A stretch of 64,000 nt of DNA from Flavobacteriaceae bacterium PS02337 (lineage in GTDB: Bacteria; Bacteroidota; Bacteroidia; Flavobacteriales; Flavobacteriaceae). The stretch spans positions 120,570 to 184,569 of the forward strand of contig JASCOE010000012.1 of NCBI GenBank assembly GCA_029959285.1. The letters are read 5' to 3'. The notes beneath the pieces are model-generated. The model made no database searches, had not been told where the DNA came from, and worked only from the letters and a program-made list of their open reading frames with translations. A program made the translations under genes and the position numbers. Shown here in pieces: positions 1 to 7,797 of the stretch (positions within the stretch are counted from its first letter, which is position 1; each line of letters starts with the position of its first letter).

Positions 1-519
1 TTAAATGCCAAAACAGCGAAAATATCGGCTTGTAATGCTTTAGATAAAGTTTTGATAAGCTCTAAGCTTCCAAATTTCGAAGGTTTTACAGCAATGTTAA
101 TTGAAGCTTTAGTTGAATCAAAAGTAGAAGTGATTGTCGATAAATCTTTAGTAAATTTTGAAAATACTAAAACACTTCAAAACGAAGATATTTGGTACGA
201 AGAATTTCTAGATTATAAAATCGTAATCGGAACTATTGATTCTCAAGATCACGCTATTGATATGATTAATAAGTATTGTGGAGGACATTCTGCAGCAATT
301 ATTACCAGAGATAATGAAGTTGCACAGCAGTTTATGGAATCGATAGATGCCGCAGCAGTTTACCAAAATGCATCAACCAGATTTACAGACGGAGGACAAT
401 TTGGTTTAGGTGGAGAATTAGCGATAAGTACGGATAAATTACATCAAAGAGGACCAATTGGCCTTCAACATTTGGTAACCAATAAATGGTACGTGTACGG
501 AGAAGGACAGATACGATAA
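1..519 (+). CDS. proA: Gamma-glutamyl phosphate reductase, C-terminal part (cut by window start)
   Basis: The frame is open from base 1, so this is the 3' part of a longer gene (172 codons visible). ProA reduces gamma-glutamyl phosphate to glutamate-5-semialdehyde with NADPH, the second step of proline synthesis, in the cytoplasm. The visible segment has the family's NAKT start, the CGGHSAAIIT segment, VYQNASTRFTDGGQFGLGGE and a GPIGLQHL tail, all typical of the ProA C-terminal half. The catalytic Cys region lies upstream of the window. proB follows 171 bp downstream on the same strand and makes the substrate of this enzyme. The start codon cannot be judged here. Confidence 0.95.
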   Translation, partial: LNAKTAKISACNALDKVLISSKLPNFEGFTAMLIEALVESKVEVIVDKSLVNFENTKTLQNEDIWYEEFLDYKIVIGTIDSQDHAIDMINKYCGGHSAAIITRDNEVAQQFMESIDAAAVYQNASTRFTDGGQFGLGGELAISTDKLHQRGPIGLQHLVTNKWYVYGEGQIR

Positions 520-690
520 TTTTAGATTTCAGATTTTAGATTGATGATTAACGATTTTTGATTTAAGATTATTTGAATTTGGAATTTATTTATTGGAATT
601 TAATTATAGATAAAGCTTTGTGAACTTAGCGTTTTGTAAACACAAACAACATAAAAAAACCTTGCGCCCTTTGCGGTTAAAAAACAAGAC
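520..690. repeat. Spacer with drifting word repeats (proA-proB)
   Basis: The first 60 bases are variations on TTAGATTT/AGATTTCAG (tttagatttcagattttaga), the last 60 on cttagcg/ctttgcgg (ccttgcgccctttgcggtt). It belongs to the class of word-built intergenic sequence seen repeatedly in this window, although the two arms here do not pair convincingly with each other. The second part ends 6 bases before proB's ATG region begins. Confidence 0.45.
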
Positions 691-1452
691 ATGGCAAAAA
701 AAAGGATTTTATTAAAAATAGGAAGTAACACTTTAACCAAAGAAACCAATCATATTTCTCGGGGAAAGATTGAAGATCTCGGAATACAGATTGCAGCTTT
801 AAACGATGAATATGAGTTTATCATCGTGAGTTCAGGAGCAATTGCGGCAGCAAAGCAATTTGTAAAACTGGATAATCAAGATAAAGATGTTTTTGTAAAA
901 CAGGCATTAGCTTCAATCGGACAGCCTCATTTAATGCGGATTTACAATGAAAATTTCAAAGATTTAGGGCTAAATACCTCGCAGTGTTTGCTTTCTTATT
1001 CTGATTTCGAAAAAGAGCAGACCAAAAAGAATATTGTAAATACAATTAATGTCTTAGTTAAAAACAATTACATTCCGATTATCAATGAAAATGATACCGT
1101 TGCTACAGATGAAATTCGGTTTGGAGATAATGATAAATTAGCGGCTTTAACAGCGGTTCTTTTAAATGTTGATATTCTGATAATTGCAACCAATACAAAC
1201 GGAATTTATACAAAAGATTCCATTCACGATGAAAATCCGGAAACGATAAAATTGGTAAATGATTTAAAATCGCTCGAAAAAGAAATCGGCGAATCAAAAT
1301 CATCACACGGAACAGGAGGAATGCAATCCAAAATAGAAGCAGTCGCAATTTCAAAAGCAGCCAATATAGAAACCTGGATTGTCAATGGATTGAATGATAA
1401 TTTTATTTTAAAGGCGTTGAAGGAAGAGATTCCGTTTACGAAAATCGTTTAA
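691..1452 (+). CDS. proB: Glutamate 5-kinase, short form without PUA domain
   Basis: ProB phosphorylates L-glutamate with ATP to gamma-glutamyl phosphate, the first and usually feedback-controlled step of proline synthesis. The 253-residue protein is a single amino-acid-kinase domain: LKIGSNTLT at the N-terminus (phosphate loop), VSSGAIAAA near residue 47, the INENDTVATDEIRFGDND loop near 130-150 and GTGGMQSKI near 208. The C-terminal PUA domain of the 367-residue E. coli enzyme is absent. Short forms are known in several phyla. It follows proA, and the arginine genes follow downstream, so glutamate-derived proline and arginine synthesis lie together. ATG at 691 is the natural start. Confidence 0.95.
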   Translation: MAKKRILLKIGSNTLTKETNHISRGKIEDLGIQIAALNDEYEFIIVSSGAIAAAKQFVKLDNQDKDVFVKQALASIGQPHLMRIYNENFKDLGLNTSQCLLSYSDFEKEQTKKNIVNTINVLVKNNYIPIINENDTVATDEIRFGDNDKLAALTAVLLNVDILIIATNTNGIYTKDSIHDENPETIKLVNDLKSLEKEIGESKSSHGTGGMQSKIEAVAISKAANIETWIVNGLNDNFILKALKEEIPFTKIV

Positions 1453-1453
1453 C

Positions 1454-1572
1454 TGTTTAATCGTTAATTCGGTTAATCGATTAGAAAATGAACATAAAAA
1501 AGCAAAAGGATAAAGTTAGATTTGTTTAAGCAGCAAAACAATTAAACAAATCAACGATTAACCGATTAAACA
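1454..1572. repeat. Facing-arm word repeat, word ttaatcg
   Basis: The left arm at about 1454-1480 (tgtttaatcgttaattcggt...) and the right arm at about 1541-1572 (...aacgattaaccgattaaaca) are imperfect reverse complements, each built from the word ttaatcg/cgattaa. The right arm ends 9 bases before argF's ATG. Transcribed, it could form a long stem with a loop of about 60 nt. Confidence 0.7.
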
Positions 1573-1580
1573 AAAAAACA

Positions 1581-2534
1581 ATGAACTATATTTCAATAAA
1601 AGACATCAACTCATTATCAAAATGGGTAAAACAAGCGATAAAAATCAAAAAGAATCCGCTTAAAAATCAAAGTTTAGGAAAGAATAAAACTTTGGGAATG
1701 TTATTCTTCAATCCAAGTTTAAGAACGCGTTTGAGTACTCAAAAAGCGGCTATAAACTTAGGAATGAACGTGATGGTAATGAATTTTACTAACGAAGGAT
1801 GGACGTTAGAATTCGAAGACGGAGCGGTAATGAATTCTGGTGCTTCAGAACATATTAAAGAAGCGGCAGAAGTAGTTTCTCAATATTGTGATATTATCGC
1901 AATTCGTGCTTTTGCAGGTTTAGAAAACAAAGAAAAAGATTATCAAGAAACTGTAATTTCAGGGTTTTTGAAATACGCTACAGTGCCAATAGTAAATATG
2001 GAAAGTGCTATTCGTCATCCGTTGCAGTCATTAGCAGATGCGATTACAATGGAAGAATTCAAGCCTAGACATAAAGAAAAACCAAAAGTGGTTCTTTCTT
2101 GGGCTCCACATCCAAAAGCGTTGCCACAGGCAGTTGCTAATTCATTCGTAGAAATGATGCAAATGCAAAAAGATATGGATTTTGTAATCACGCATCCAGA
2201 AGGTTATGAATTAAGTCCAGAAATCACAAAAGACTGTAAAGTCGAATACAATCAAGATAAAGCTTTTGAAAATGCCGATTTCGTTTACGTTAAAAACTGG
2301 AGTAATTTCAACGATTACGGAAAAGTAACTAACAGCGATTCAAATTGGACTGTTACAGCAGAGAAAATGGCTTTAACCAATAATGGAAAGTTCATGCACT
2401 GTCTTCCAGTTCGTCGTAACGTAATTGTAAGTGATGAAGTTTTAGACGGAGAAAATTCAATCGTAATCGAACAAGCGAATAACAGAACGTATTCAGCACA
2501 ATTAGTTTTACAAAAAATTCTTAAAAAAATATAG
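1581..2534 (+). CDS. argF': N-acyl-ornithine carbamoyltransferase (acetyl- or succinyl-ornithine)
   Basis: This enzyme transfers the carbamoyl group from carbamoyl phosphate to an ornithine derivative in arginine synthesis. The carbamoyl-phosphate motif is SLRTR (residues 46-50, inside FNPSLRTRLST), and the second-substrate region has HCLPVRRN at 273-280. The long loop after FTNEGWTLEFEDGAVM and the ASEHIKEAA segment around residue 90 set it apart from ordinary ornithine transcarbamoylases. They match the Bacteroidota/Xanthomonas group acting on N-succinyl- or N-acetyl-ornithine. The argE-like deacylase two genes downstream fits carbamoylation before deacylation. Which acyl group is used cannot be settled by eye. 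Length (317) is normal for the group. Confidence 0.9.
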   Translation: MNYISIKDINSLSKWVKQAIKIKKNPLKNQSLGKNKTLGMLFFNPSLRTRLSTQKAAINLGMNVMVMNFTNEGWTLEFEDGAVMNSGASEHIKEAAEVVSQYCDIIAIRAFAGLENKEKDYQETVISGFLKYATVPIVNMESAIRHPLQSLADAITMEEFKPRHKEKPKVVLSWAPHPKALPQAVANSFVEMMQMQKDMDFVITHPEGYELSPEITKDCKVEYNQDKAFENADFVYVKNWSNFNDYGKVTNSDSNWTVTAEKMALTNNGKFMHCLPVRRNVIVSDEVLDGENSIVIEQANNRTYSAQLVLQKILKKI

Positions 2535-2540
2535 TTTTTT

Positions 2541-2627
2541 GAGGTGCTAAGGTTCTAAGTTTCTAAGATGCTAAGAAACGATGAGCAAAAGCCTTAGTCC
2601 CTTAATACCTTAGCAACTTAGAACCTC
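2541..2627. repeat. Facing-arm word repeat abutting the argB start, word ttctaag
   Basis: The left arm at 2541-2575 (gaggtgctaaggttctaag...) and the right arm at 2592-2627 (...accttagcaacttagaacctc) are about 35-nt imperfect reverse complements. Both are made of variants of the word ctaag/cttag. The right arm's last base is immediately before argB's ATG at 2628, so any RNA hairpin would include the ribosome-loading region. No separate Shine-Dalgarno-like site is seen. Confidence 0.8.
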
Positions 2628-3404
2628 ATGAAGAAAGTTACCGTAATCAAAATAGGTGGAAACATCATCGACAATCCAGCAGAATTAGAACAATTTTTAA
2701 CCGATTTTTCTAAAATTGAAGGCTATAAAGTTTTAGTTCACGGTGGTGGAAAATCGGCTACCAAAATGGCTCAGAGTATTGGTTTAGTTCCACAAATGAT
2801 TGACGGACGCCGAATTACAGATGCTCCTATGCTTGATGTTGTGGTTATGATTTACGCCGGACAAATCAACAAACATGTTGTAGCACAATTGCAGGCAAAA
2901 GACAATAATGCGATTGGTTTTTCGGGAGCTGATGGAAATTTGATTCAGTCCACAAAAAGAAATCACCCAACAATAGATTACGGATTTGTAGGCGATGTAA
3001 AGCAAGTTAATACCAAATTACTGGCAACTTTACTAGAAGCTAGAGTTGTTCCTGTTTTTTGCGCCATTACGCACGATAAAAACGGACAACTATTAAACAC
3101 AAATGCAGATACAATTGCAAGCGAATTATCAATTGCATTATCTGAAGTTTTTGATGTTACGCTGACTTACTGTTTTGAAAAACAAGGCGTTTTACTAGAT
3201 TCAGAAGATGATTCATCTGTAATAACAGAAATCAACGAAACATTATACAATAAACTAAAAGAGGAAAAAGTAATCCATTCCGGAATGATTCCAAAATTGG
3301 ATAATTGCTTCAATAGTTTATCAAGAGGCGTTCAGAAAATCAAAATTGGGCATCACAGAATGCTTCAAAATGCAGATATTCCGCATACAACGATTACATT
3401 ATAA
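2628..3404 (+). CDS. argB: Acetylglutamate kinase
   Basis: ArgB phosphorylates N-acetyl-L-glutamate (or the succinyl analogue, if the pathway is the Bacteroidota variant) in the second step of arginine synthesis. The 258-residue protein has the amino-acid-kinase features: IKIGGNIID at 7-15, VHGGGKSATKM at about 38-48, DGRRITDAPM near 60, VFCAITHDKNGQLLNTNADTIA near 145-165 and a GMIPKLDNC lysine segment near 220. It lacks the N-terminal helix extension of arginine-sensitive hexameric forms. The start is the ATG directly following the inverted word repeat. Its neighbours argF' and argE support the assignment. Confidence 0.95.
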   Translation: MKKVTVIKIGGNIIDNPAELEQFLTDFSKIEGYKVLVHGGGKSATKMAQSIGLVPQMIDGRRITDAPMLDVVVMIYAGQINKHVVAQLQAKDNNAIGFSGADGNLIQSTKRNHPTIDYGFVGDVKQVNTKLLATLLEARVVPVFCAITHDKNGQLLNTNADTIASELSIALSEVFDVTLTYCFEKQGVLLDSEDDSSVITEINETLYNKLKEEKVIHSGMIPKLDNCFNSLSRGVQKIKIGHHRMLQNADIPHTTITL

Positions 3405-3411
3405 AAAATGT

Positions 3412-3540
3412 TGCCACGAATTGACACTAATTTTTGCTGTTAAAAGAGAAAATAATTTTAGATCTACACTAAAAAGTTAATTTTGATTTTAAATCTTTTA
3501 TAAAAAAATAATGTTTGAAAATCCGTGTAATTAGTGGCAA
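3412..3540. repeat. Facing-arm word repeat, words gccacgaatt / cacta
   Basis: The left arm at about 3412-3433 (gccacgaattgacactaatt) pairs imperfectly with the right arm at about 3517-3538 (ccgtgtaattagtggc). The same gccacgaatt word is used at 4736-4842 and 39781-39858, so these three loci belong to one sequence subfamily. Confidence 0.65.
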
Positions 3541-3589
3541 AAAAATAGAGCGCACAAGGTATTTTAAATAAATTTGCGCAAGTAAAAAT

Positions 3590-3645
3590 GGTCAAAGGAA
3601 AGCTCAAAAACTTTGCTGCTTTGTCCCTTTGAGCCTTTGAACCTT
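3590..3645. repeat. Facing-arm word repeat before argE, word ctttga
   Basis: The left arm ggtcaaaggaaagctcaaa (3590-3608) faces the right arm ctttgagcctttgaacc (about 3627-3643). The right arm ends some 9 bases before the chosen argE ATG at 3652. It lies 50 bp after another element of the same type, so the argB-argE spacer holds two in tandem. Confidence 0.65.
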
Positions 3646-3651
3646 ATTAAA

Positions 3652-4722
3652 ATGAAAAATATAGATACGCTTACCCAGGAAGCAATTAGTTTATTAAAAA
3701 GTCTAATCGAAACCCCTTCATTTTCAAGTGAAGAAGATCAAACGGCTCTTTTAATCGAAAATTGGTTCAATCAGAATGAAATTCCTTTCAAGAGAGAAAA
3801 TAACAATGTGTGGGCTTTCAACAAATATTTCGACGAAAATAAACCAACACTTTTACTAAACTCACATCACGATACTGTACGTCCAAATCAGGCGTATACC
3901 AACGATCCGTTTAAAGCGATTGAAAAAGACGGTAAATTATTCGGTTTAGGAAGTAATGATGCAGGAGGCTGTTTGGTTTCGTTATTAGCAACTTTTGTAC
4001 ATTTTTACGAAAATCAAAACCTATCTCACAATATTGTAATTGTGGCTTCCGCCGAAGAAGAAAGCAGTGGGAAAAACGGCTTAAACAGCGTTTTGAAAAG
4101 TTTACCAGAGTTAGATTGCGCGATTGTTGGAGAACCAACTTTAATGCAATTGGCTGTTGCTGAAAAAGGATTGTTAGTTCTTGACGTAAAAGTAAAAGGA
4201 ACCGCAAGCCACGCCGCACACCAAAATGATGATAATGCATTGTATAAATCAATTCCAGTAATGGAATGGTTTAAAAACTATAAATTCGACAAAATCTCAG
4301 ACGTTTTAGGGCCAGTAAAAATGACCGTAACGCAGATTAATGCAGGAAAACAGCATAATGTTGTTCCGTCTGAATGTGATTTAGTTGTTGACATTCGTGT
4401 GACAGATCGTTATACAAATGCTGAAATTCTCGAAGTGGTAAAAGCAAATATAAATGCCGAAGTTACACCAAGATCAATGCATTTAAACGCATCTTCTATT
4501 CCAATTGCACACGGTTTAGTTCAAGCGGGAATCGCTTTAGGAAGAACAACGTATGGTTCGCCAACACTTTCAGATCAGTCCGTTTTAAGCTGTCAGTCTT
4601 TGAAACTTGGGCCAGGAGAAACATTACGCTCGCATTCAGCAGACGAATTTATTTTTGTAAATGAAATTGAAGAAGGAGTCGATTTGTATATCAAAATACT
4701 AACCGATTTCTTTAAATTATAA
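3652..4722 (+). CDS. argE: M20 family acylornithine/acylcitrulline deacylase
   Basis: This is a zinc metallopeptidase-fold amidohydrolase that most likely removes the acetyl or succinyl group from the citrulline (or ornithine) intermediate of arginine synthesis. Visible M20 motifs are LNSHHDTVRPN (first metal His and Asp), GLGSNDAGGC (bridging Asp), SAEEESSGKNG (catalytic Glu and metal Glu) and the C-terminal LGPGETLRSHSADEF metal His. The frame opens earlier, but the ATG at 3652 (MKNIDTLTQEAI) gives a 356-residue protein of normal size and excludes the word-repeat spacer. It lies between argB and argH. The exact substrate is inferred from context. Confidence 0.88.
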   Translation: MKNIDTLTQEAISLLKSLIETPSFSSEEDQTALLIENWFNQNEIPFKRENNNVWAFNKYFDENKPTLLLNSHHDTVRPNQAYTNDPFKAIEKDGKLFGLGSNDAGGCLVSLLATFVHFYENQNLSHNIVIVASAEEESSGKNGLNSVLKSLPELDCAIVGEPTLMQLAVAEKGLLVLDVKVKGTASHAAHQNDDNALYKSIPVMEWFKNYKFDKISDVLGPVKMTVTQINAGKQHNVVPSECDLVVDIRVTDRYTNAEILEVVKANINAEVTPRSMHLNASSIPIAHGLVQAGIALGRTTYGSPTLSDQSVLSCQSLKLGPGETLRSHSADEFIFVNEIEEGVDLYIKILTDFFKL

Positions 4723-4735
4723 GAAAAGAAAAACC

Positions 4736-4842
4736 GTCACGAATTCACGAATTAATTTTTTACTATCTAAATGATATTAATTCGAATTAATTCGAAAAAA
4801 ATAATCGCAAAGATTATCAAAAATAATTCGTGAATTCGTGGC
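4736..4842. repeat. Facing-arm word repeat before argH, word gaattcgtg
   Basis: The left arm at 4736-4760 (gtcacgaattcacgaattaa) and the right arm at 4819-4842 (aataattcgtgaattcgtgg) are nearly perfect reverse complements over 24 nt. In the loop, attaattcgaattaattcg carries a second, smaller self-complementary piece. The right arm ends about 18 bases before argH's ATG. Confidence 0.8.
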
Positions 4843-4859
4843 GAAAAAAAACATTACCT

Positions 4860-6140
4860 ATGAAACTTTGGGAAAAAGGAATACCAACAGATAAACAAAT
4901 CGAACAATTCACAGTTGGAAACGACCGTGAACTGGATTTGGTTTTAGCAAAATACGATGCTTTAGGTTCAATCGCTCATGCCAAAATGTTGGGACAAATT
5001 GGTTTGTTAACTCAGGAAGAAACAACTTCTTTAGTTGATGCATTAAACGAAATCATCGCTGATATCGTAGTGGGTAATTTCGAAATCGAAGATAGTTTTG
5101 AAGACGTACATTCTAAAATTGAGTATCTTTTAACAGCAAAACTAGGCAATGCAGGAAAGAAAATCCATACCGCACGCTCTCGAAACGATCAGGTCTTAGT
5201 AGACGTTCATTTGTATTTAAAAGACGAATTAAAATCGATAAAAGAACAGGTAAAAACTTTGTTTGACTTGTTAATGGAATCAGCAGAGAAACATCAAAAC
5301 GTTTTATTACCAGGTTATACACATTTACAAATCGCTATGCCATCGTCATTCGGAATGTGGTTTTCTGCTTACGCTGAAAGTTTAATTGATGATGTTACAA
5401 TGTTAAATGCTGCTTCAAAAATTGTAGACCAAAATCCGTTAGGTTCTGCGGCAGGTTACGGAAGCTCATTTCCAATAAACAGAACTTTTACAACTCAAGA
5501 ATTAGGTTTTGAAACTTTAAAATACAATGCCGTTGCAGCGCAAATGAGCCGTGGAAAAGCAGAAAAAACTGTTGCATTTGCTATGACAAGCGTAGCAGGA
5601 ACATTATCAAAATTTGCCATGGATGTTTGTTTGTATATGAGCCAGAACTTTGATTTTATTGGTCTTCCAGCGCATCTTACAACTGGTTCTAGTATTATGC
5701 CTCACAAAAAGAATCCAGATGTTTTCGAATTAATCAGAGGAAAATGCAACAAGATTCAGGCGCTTCCTTATGAAATCACTTTGATTACTAATAATCTTCC
5801 AAGTGGATATCACAGAGATTTGCAGCTTTTAAAAGAAGGTTTGTTTCCTGCAATTCAAACTTTAAAATCATGTTTAGATATTGCAATATTTTCAATTAAA
5901 GATATTACGGTTAAAGATCATATTTTAGAAGATAAAAAATACGATTACTTGTTTACAGTTGATACTTTAAATGAAATGGTTGTAGCAGGAATGCCGTTTA
6001 GAGATGCATACAAAGCTGTTGCCGAACAATTAGAAGCTGGAACATACAAATCTCCAAAAGAAACAAAACATACGCACGAAGGAAGTATTAATAATTTATG
6101 CCTTGATGCGATTAAAGATAAAATGAAAGCAGCTTTTTAA
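4860..6140 (+). CDS. argH: Argininosuccinate lyase
   Basis: ArgH cleaves argininosuccinate to arginine and fumarate, the last step of arginine synthesis. The fumarase/aspartase superfamily signature GSSIMPHKKNPD lies near residue 276, with the earlier HTARSRNDQVLVD and GYTHLQIAMPSSFG segments containing substrate and catalytic residues. The upstream GTG at 4830 would put the inverted repeat inside the coding region. The ATG at 4860 (MKLWEKGI) gives 426 residues and begins at the conserved N-terminus. A strong hairpin terminator follows at about 6179, consistent with the end of the arginine unit. No argG, argC or argD is visible; they may lie upstream of the window. Confidence 0.95.
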   Translation: MKLWEKGIPTDKQIEQFTVGNDRELDLVLAKYDALGSIAHAKMLGQIGLLTQEETTSLVDALNEIIADIVVGNFEIEDSFEDVHSKIEYLLTAKLGNAGKKIHTARSRNDQVLVDVHLYLKDELKSIKEQVKTLFDLLMESAEKHQNVLLPGYTHLQIAMPSSFGMWFSAYAESLIDDVTMLNAASKIVDQNPLGSAAGYGSSFPINRTFTTQELGFETLKYNAVAAQMSRGKAEKTVAFAMTSVAGTLSKFAMDVCLYMSQNFDFIGLPAHLTTGSSIMPHKKNPDVFELIRGKCNKIQALPYEITLITNNLPSGYHRDLQLLKEGLFPAIQTLKSCLDIAIFSIKDITVKDHILEDKKYDYLFTVDTLNEMVVAGMPFRDAYKAVAEQLEAGTYKSPKETKHTHEGSINNLCLDAIKDKMKAAF

Positions 6141-6177
6141 TGTTTAGTGAAATGTAAAAAATAAGCTGTAAAAAGTA

Positions 6178-6213
6178 AAAAGGTCATTGATTTGTTTCAA
6201 TGACCTTTTTTTA
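6178..6213. terminator. Hairpin terminator after argH
   Basis: The stem aaaggtcattga / tcaatgacctttt with a short loop is followed by a T-run (and preceded by an A-run on the other strand). It can therefore stop both argH (+) and the convergent pectate lyase gene (-). Confidence 0.85.
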
Positions 6214-6223
6214 TGTGAGCGTT

Positions 6224-7540
6224 TTAATTCTTTACCAATTTAAAAGTTTTACTTCGATTGTCAATTTGGACTTTGCAGATGTAAATTCCTTTTGAAAGAT
6301 TTCCAACATTCAACTCTAATTTTTCATCAGGAGATATATTTTTTGAATGCGAATATACTTTTGATCCATTTGAAGAAAATAAATTTACTTGAGCCAATCC
6401 ATTATCAACACTAGAAAAATCAATATTCAAAAGACGATTTATAACCGATGGATAATACTTTAAATCTAAATTATTAGTATTATCATTCAAGCCCAAATTA
6501 TTGCAACTTGTAGATAAAACACCTTGAGCGGTAACCTGAAGTGTTGCTCCAGCTCCGCAAGTCGCATTCGAAATGTATCCTGCAACATTTGCAATAGGTA
6601 AAACGCTGTAATTATAATTCGGTTTAGCAACAGTAGTTCCGGAGTTTGCAGGAGCATTAAAACTGTCTGTAAAAGCAATTCCTATTGTTCCGCCATCTGT
6701 GCTTACGTAACTTTTAAAAGCAGTTCCAATTTTAGCAAAATCTGTTCCTTCTACATAACAAGTTGTATTGTTGCTTCCTCCGCCTAAACCAATTGCCAGC
6801 GAACCAGAAACAGATGTGTTGTAATAACAATTTAAAATGTGAAGTTCTGCATTTCTTGCTCTTGGCATTCTTTCTTTACAGCCTTCAGCCCAATAACAGT
6901 TTTTAAAAGTAATGCTATAATGTCCATCAGAAGGAGCATCTGTTTTTGATGAACCAACTAAATCAGAAAAACGATGATCGTCGGCTCCACCAGAACCTCC
7001 AGCTTTTGGGGTTTTCAAATACGTAAATTTGCACCAAGAAACGGTTACGTTATCTGCAGCGCCTTTATTATCGAAATTTCCGTCCATTCCGTCTTGAAAT
7101 TCGCAATGATCTACCCAAATATTTGTTGCTTCAGATGTAAGATTATCGCGTCCGTCAACATCATAAGCGCCTGGTCCTTCAAAAATTAAATTTCTAATAA
7201 TAATATTATTTGATCCAGGCTTTAAGCTTAAGATTCCGGAACCCGCAGCGGTTTGATCTAAATTTACCAATTTCGCGCCTGGAAGTCCAACAATTGTTTT
7301 ATCATTTACTAATAAACTGGTATACGAACAATTTATAGTTCCAGAAACCAGAATAACTTGCGGAGTGGTTAATTTTAATTTTGCAGTTAAATCTGCGAGA
7401 GTTGTTACAGTAACGGGCGCTGCGCTTCCTCCGCCAGTTGCAGAAGCTCCAAATCCTTCTGGTGCACTCATAAAATAATTTTGTGCAAACAGAAAAGAGC
7501 ACGGCAGGAGCAATACTAATAGAATAAGTTTTGTTTTCAT
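6224..7540 (-). CDS. Secreted pectate lyase (PL1 family) with type IX secretion sorting domain
   Basis: The 438-residue protein starts with a signal peptide (MKTKLILLVLLLPCSFLFAQ). The central right-handed beta-helix has PL1 features: NIWVDHCEFQDGMDG, an NVTVSWCKFTYLKT segment, DHRFSDLVG and MPRARNAELHILNCYY with its conserved Arg. PL1 enzymes cleave polygalacturonate by Ca2+-dependent beta-elimination. Residues from about 365 (KYYPSVINRLLNIDFS... to KTFKLVKN at the end) look like a Por-type C-terminal sorting domain, used for export by the type IX system and then removed. The gene stands alone with its own promoter. Fine specificity (pectate, pectin or another uronate) is not certain. Confidence 0.88.
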   Translation of the reverse strand: MKTKLILLVLLLPCSFLFAQNYFMSAPEGFGASATGGGSAAPVTVTTLADLTAKLKLTTPQVILVSGTINCSYTSLLVNDKTIVGLPGAKLVNLDQTAAGSGILSLKPGSNNIIIRNLIFEGPGAYDVDGRDNLTSEATNIWVDHCEFQDGMDGNFDNKGAADNVTVSWCKFTYLKTPKAGGSGGADDHRFSDLVGSSKTDAPSDGHYSITFKNCYWAEGCKERMPRARNAELHILNCYYNTSVSGSLAIGLGGGSNNTTCYVEGTDFAKIGTAFKSYVSTDGGTIGIAFTDSFNAPANSGTTVAKPNYNYSVLPIANVAGYISNATCGAGATLQVTAQGVLSTSCNNLGLNDNTNNLDLKYYPSVINRLLNIDFSSVDNGLAQVNLFSSNGSKVYSHSKNISPDEKLELNVGNLSKGIYICKVQIDNRSKTFKLVKN

Positions 7541-7587
7541 TTAAGTGTGGTTTTTAGTGGTTTAATAGTTTAATGTAATCGATTGCA

Positions 7588-7617
7588 CAAATGTAAAAGA
7601 ATAAAAATAATTTCAAA
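7588..7617 (-). promoter_or_regulatory. Bacteroidota-type promoter for the pectate lyase gene
   Basis: On the minus strand this reads TTTG (complement of 7614-7617), an 18-nt spacer, then TACATTTG (complement of 7588-7595), matching the TTTG/TAnnTTTG consensus. The predicted RNA start lies about 40 nt upstream of the ATG at 7540. Confidence 0.65.
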
Positions 7618-7797
7618 TTAATTTATCAAATATTTATGTTTTAAAGCTTTGATTTCAAGAATAATAAATGTTGTTCTCACACTAATAAAATTTCTTTTTT
7701 TATTGGAAATTTGGTTGCTTTAGAAAAGCTTTAAATGAAAAAGCAGAAAATTCATCCTAAATACATATATTTGGTATTACAAGTTTAAATTATACCA

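Noticed and set aside
1103-1354. Antisense open frame inside proB.
   Set aside because: It is in register with a well-conserved gene on the other strand, with hydrophobic, biased composition caused by AT-rich antisense codons. The same reasoning removes many other antisense frames, such as those inside clpB, argE and glyA.
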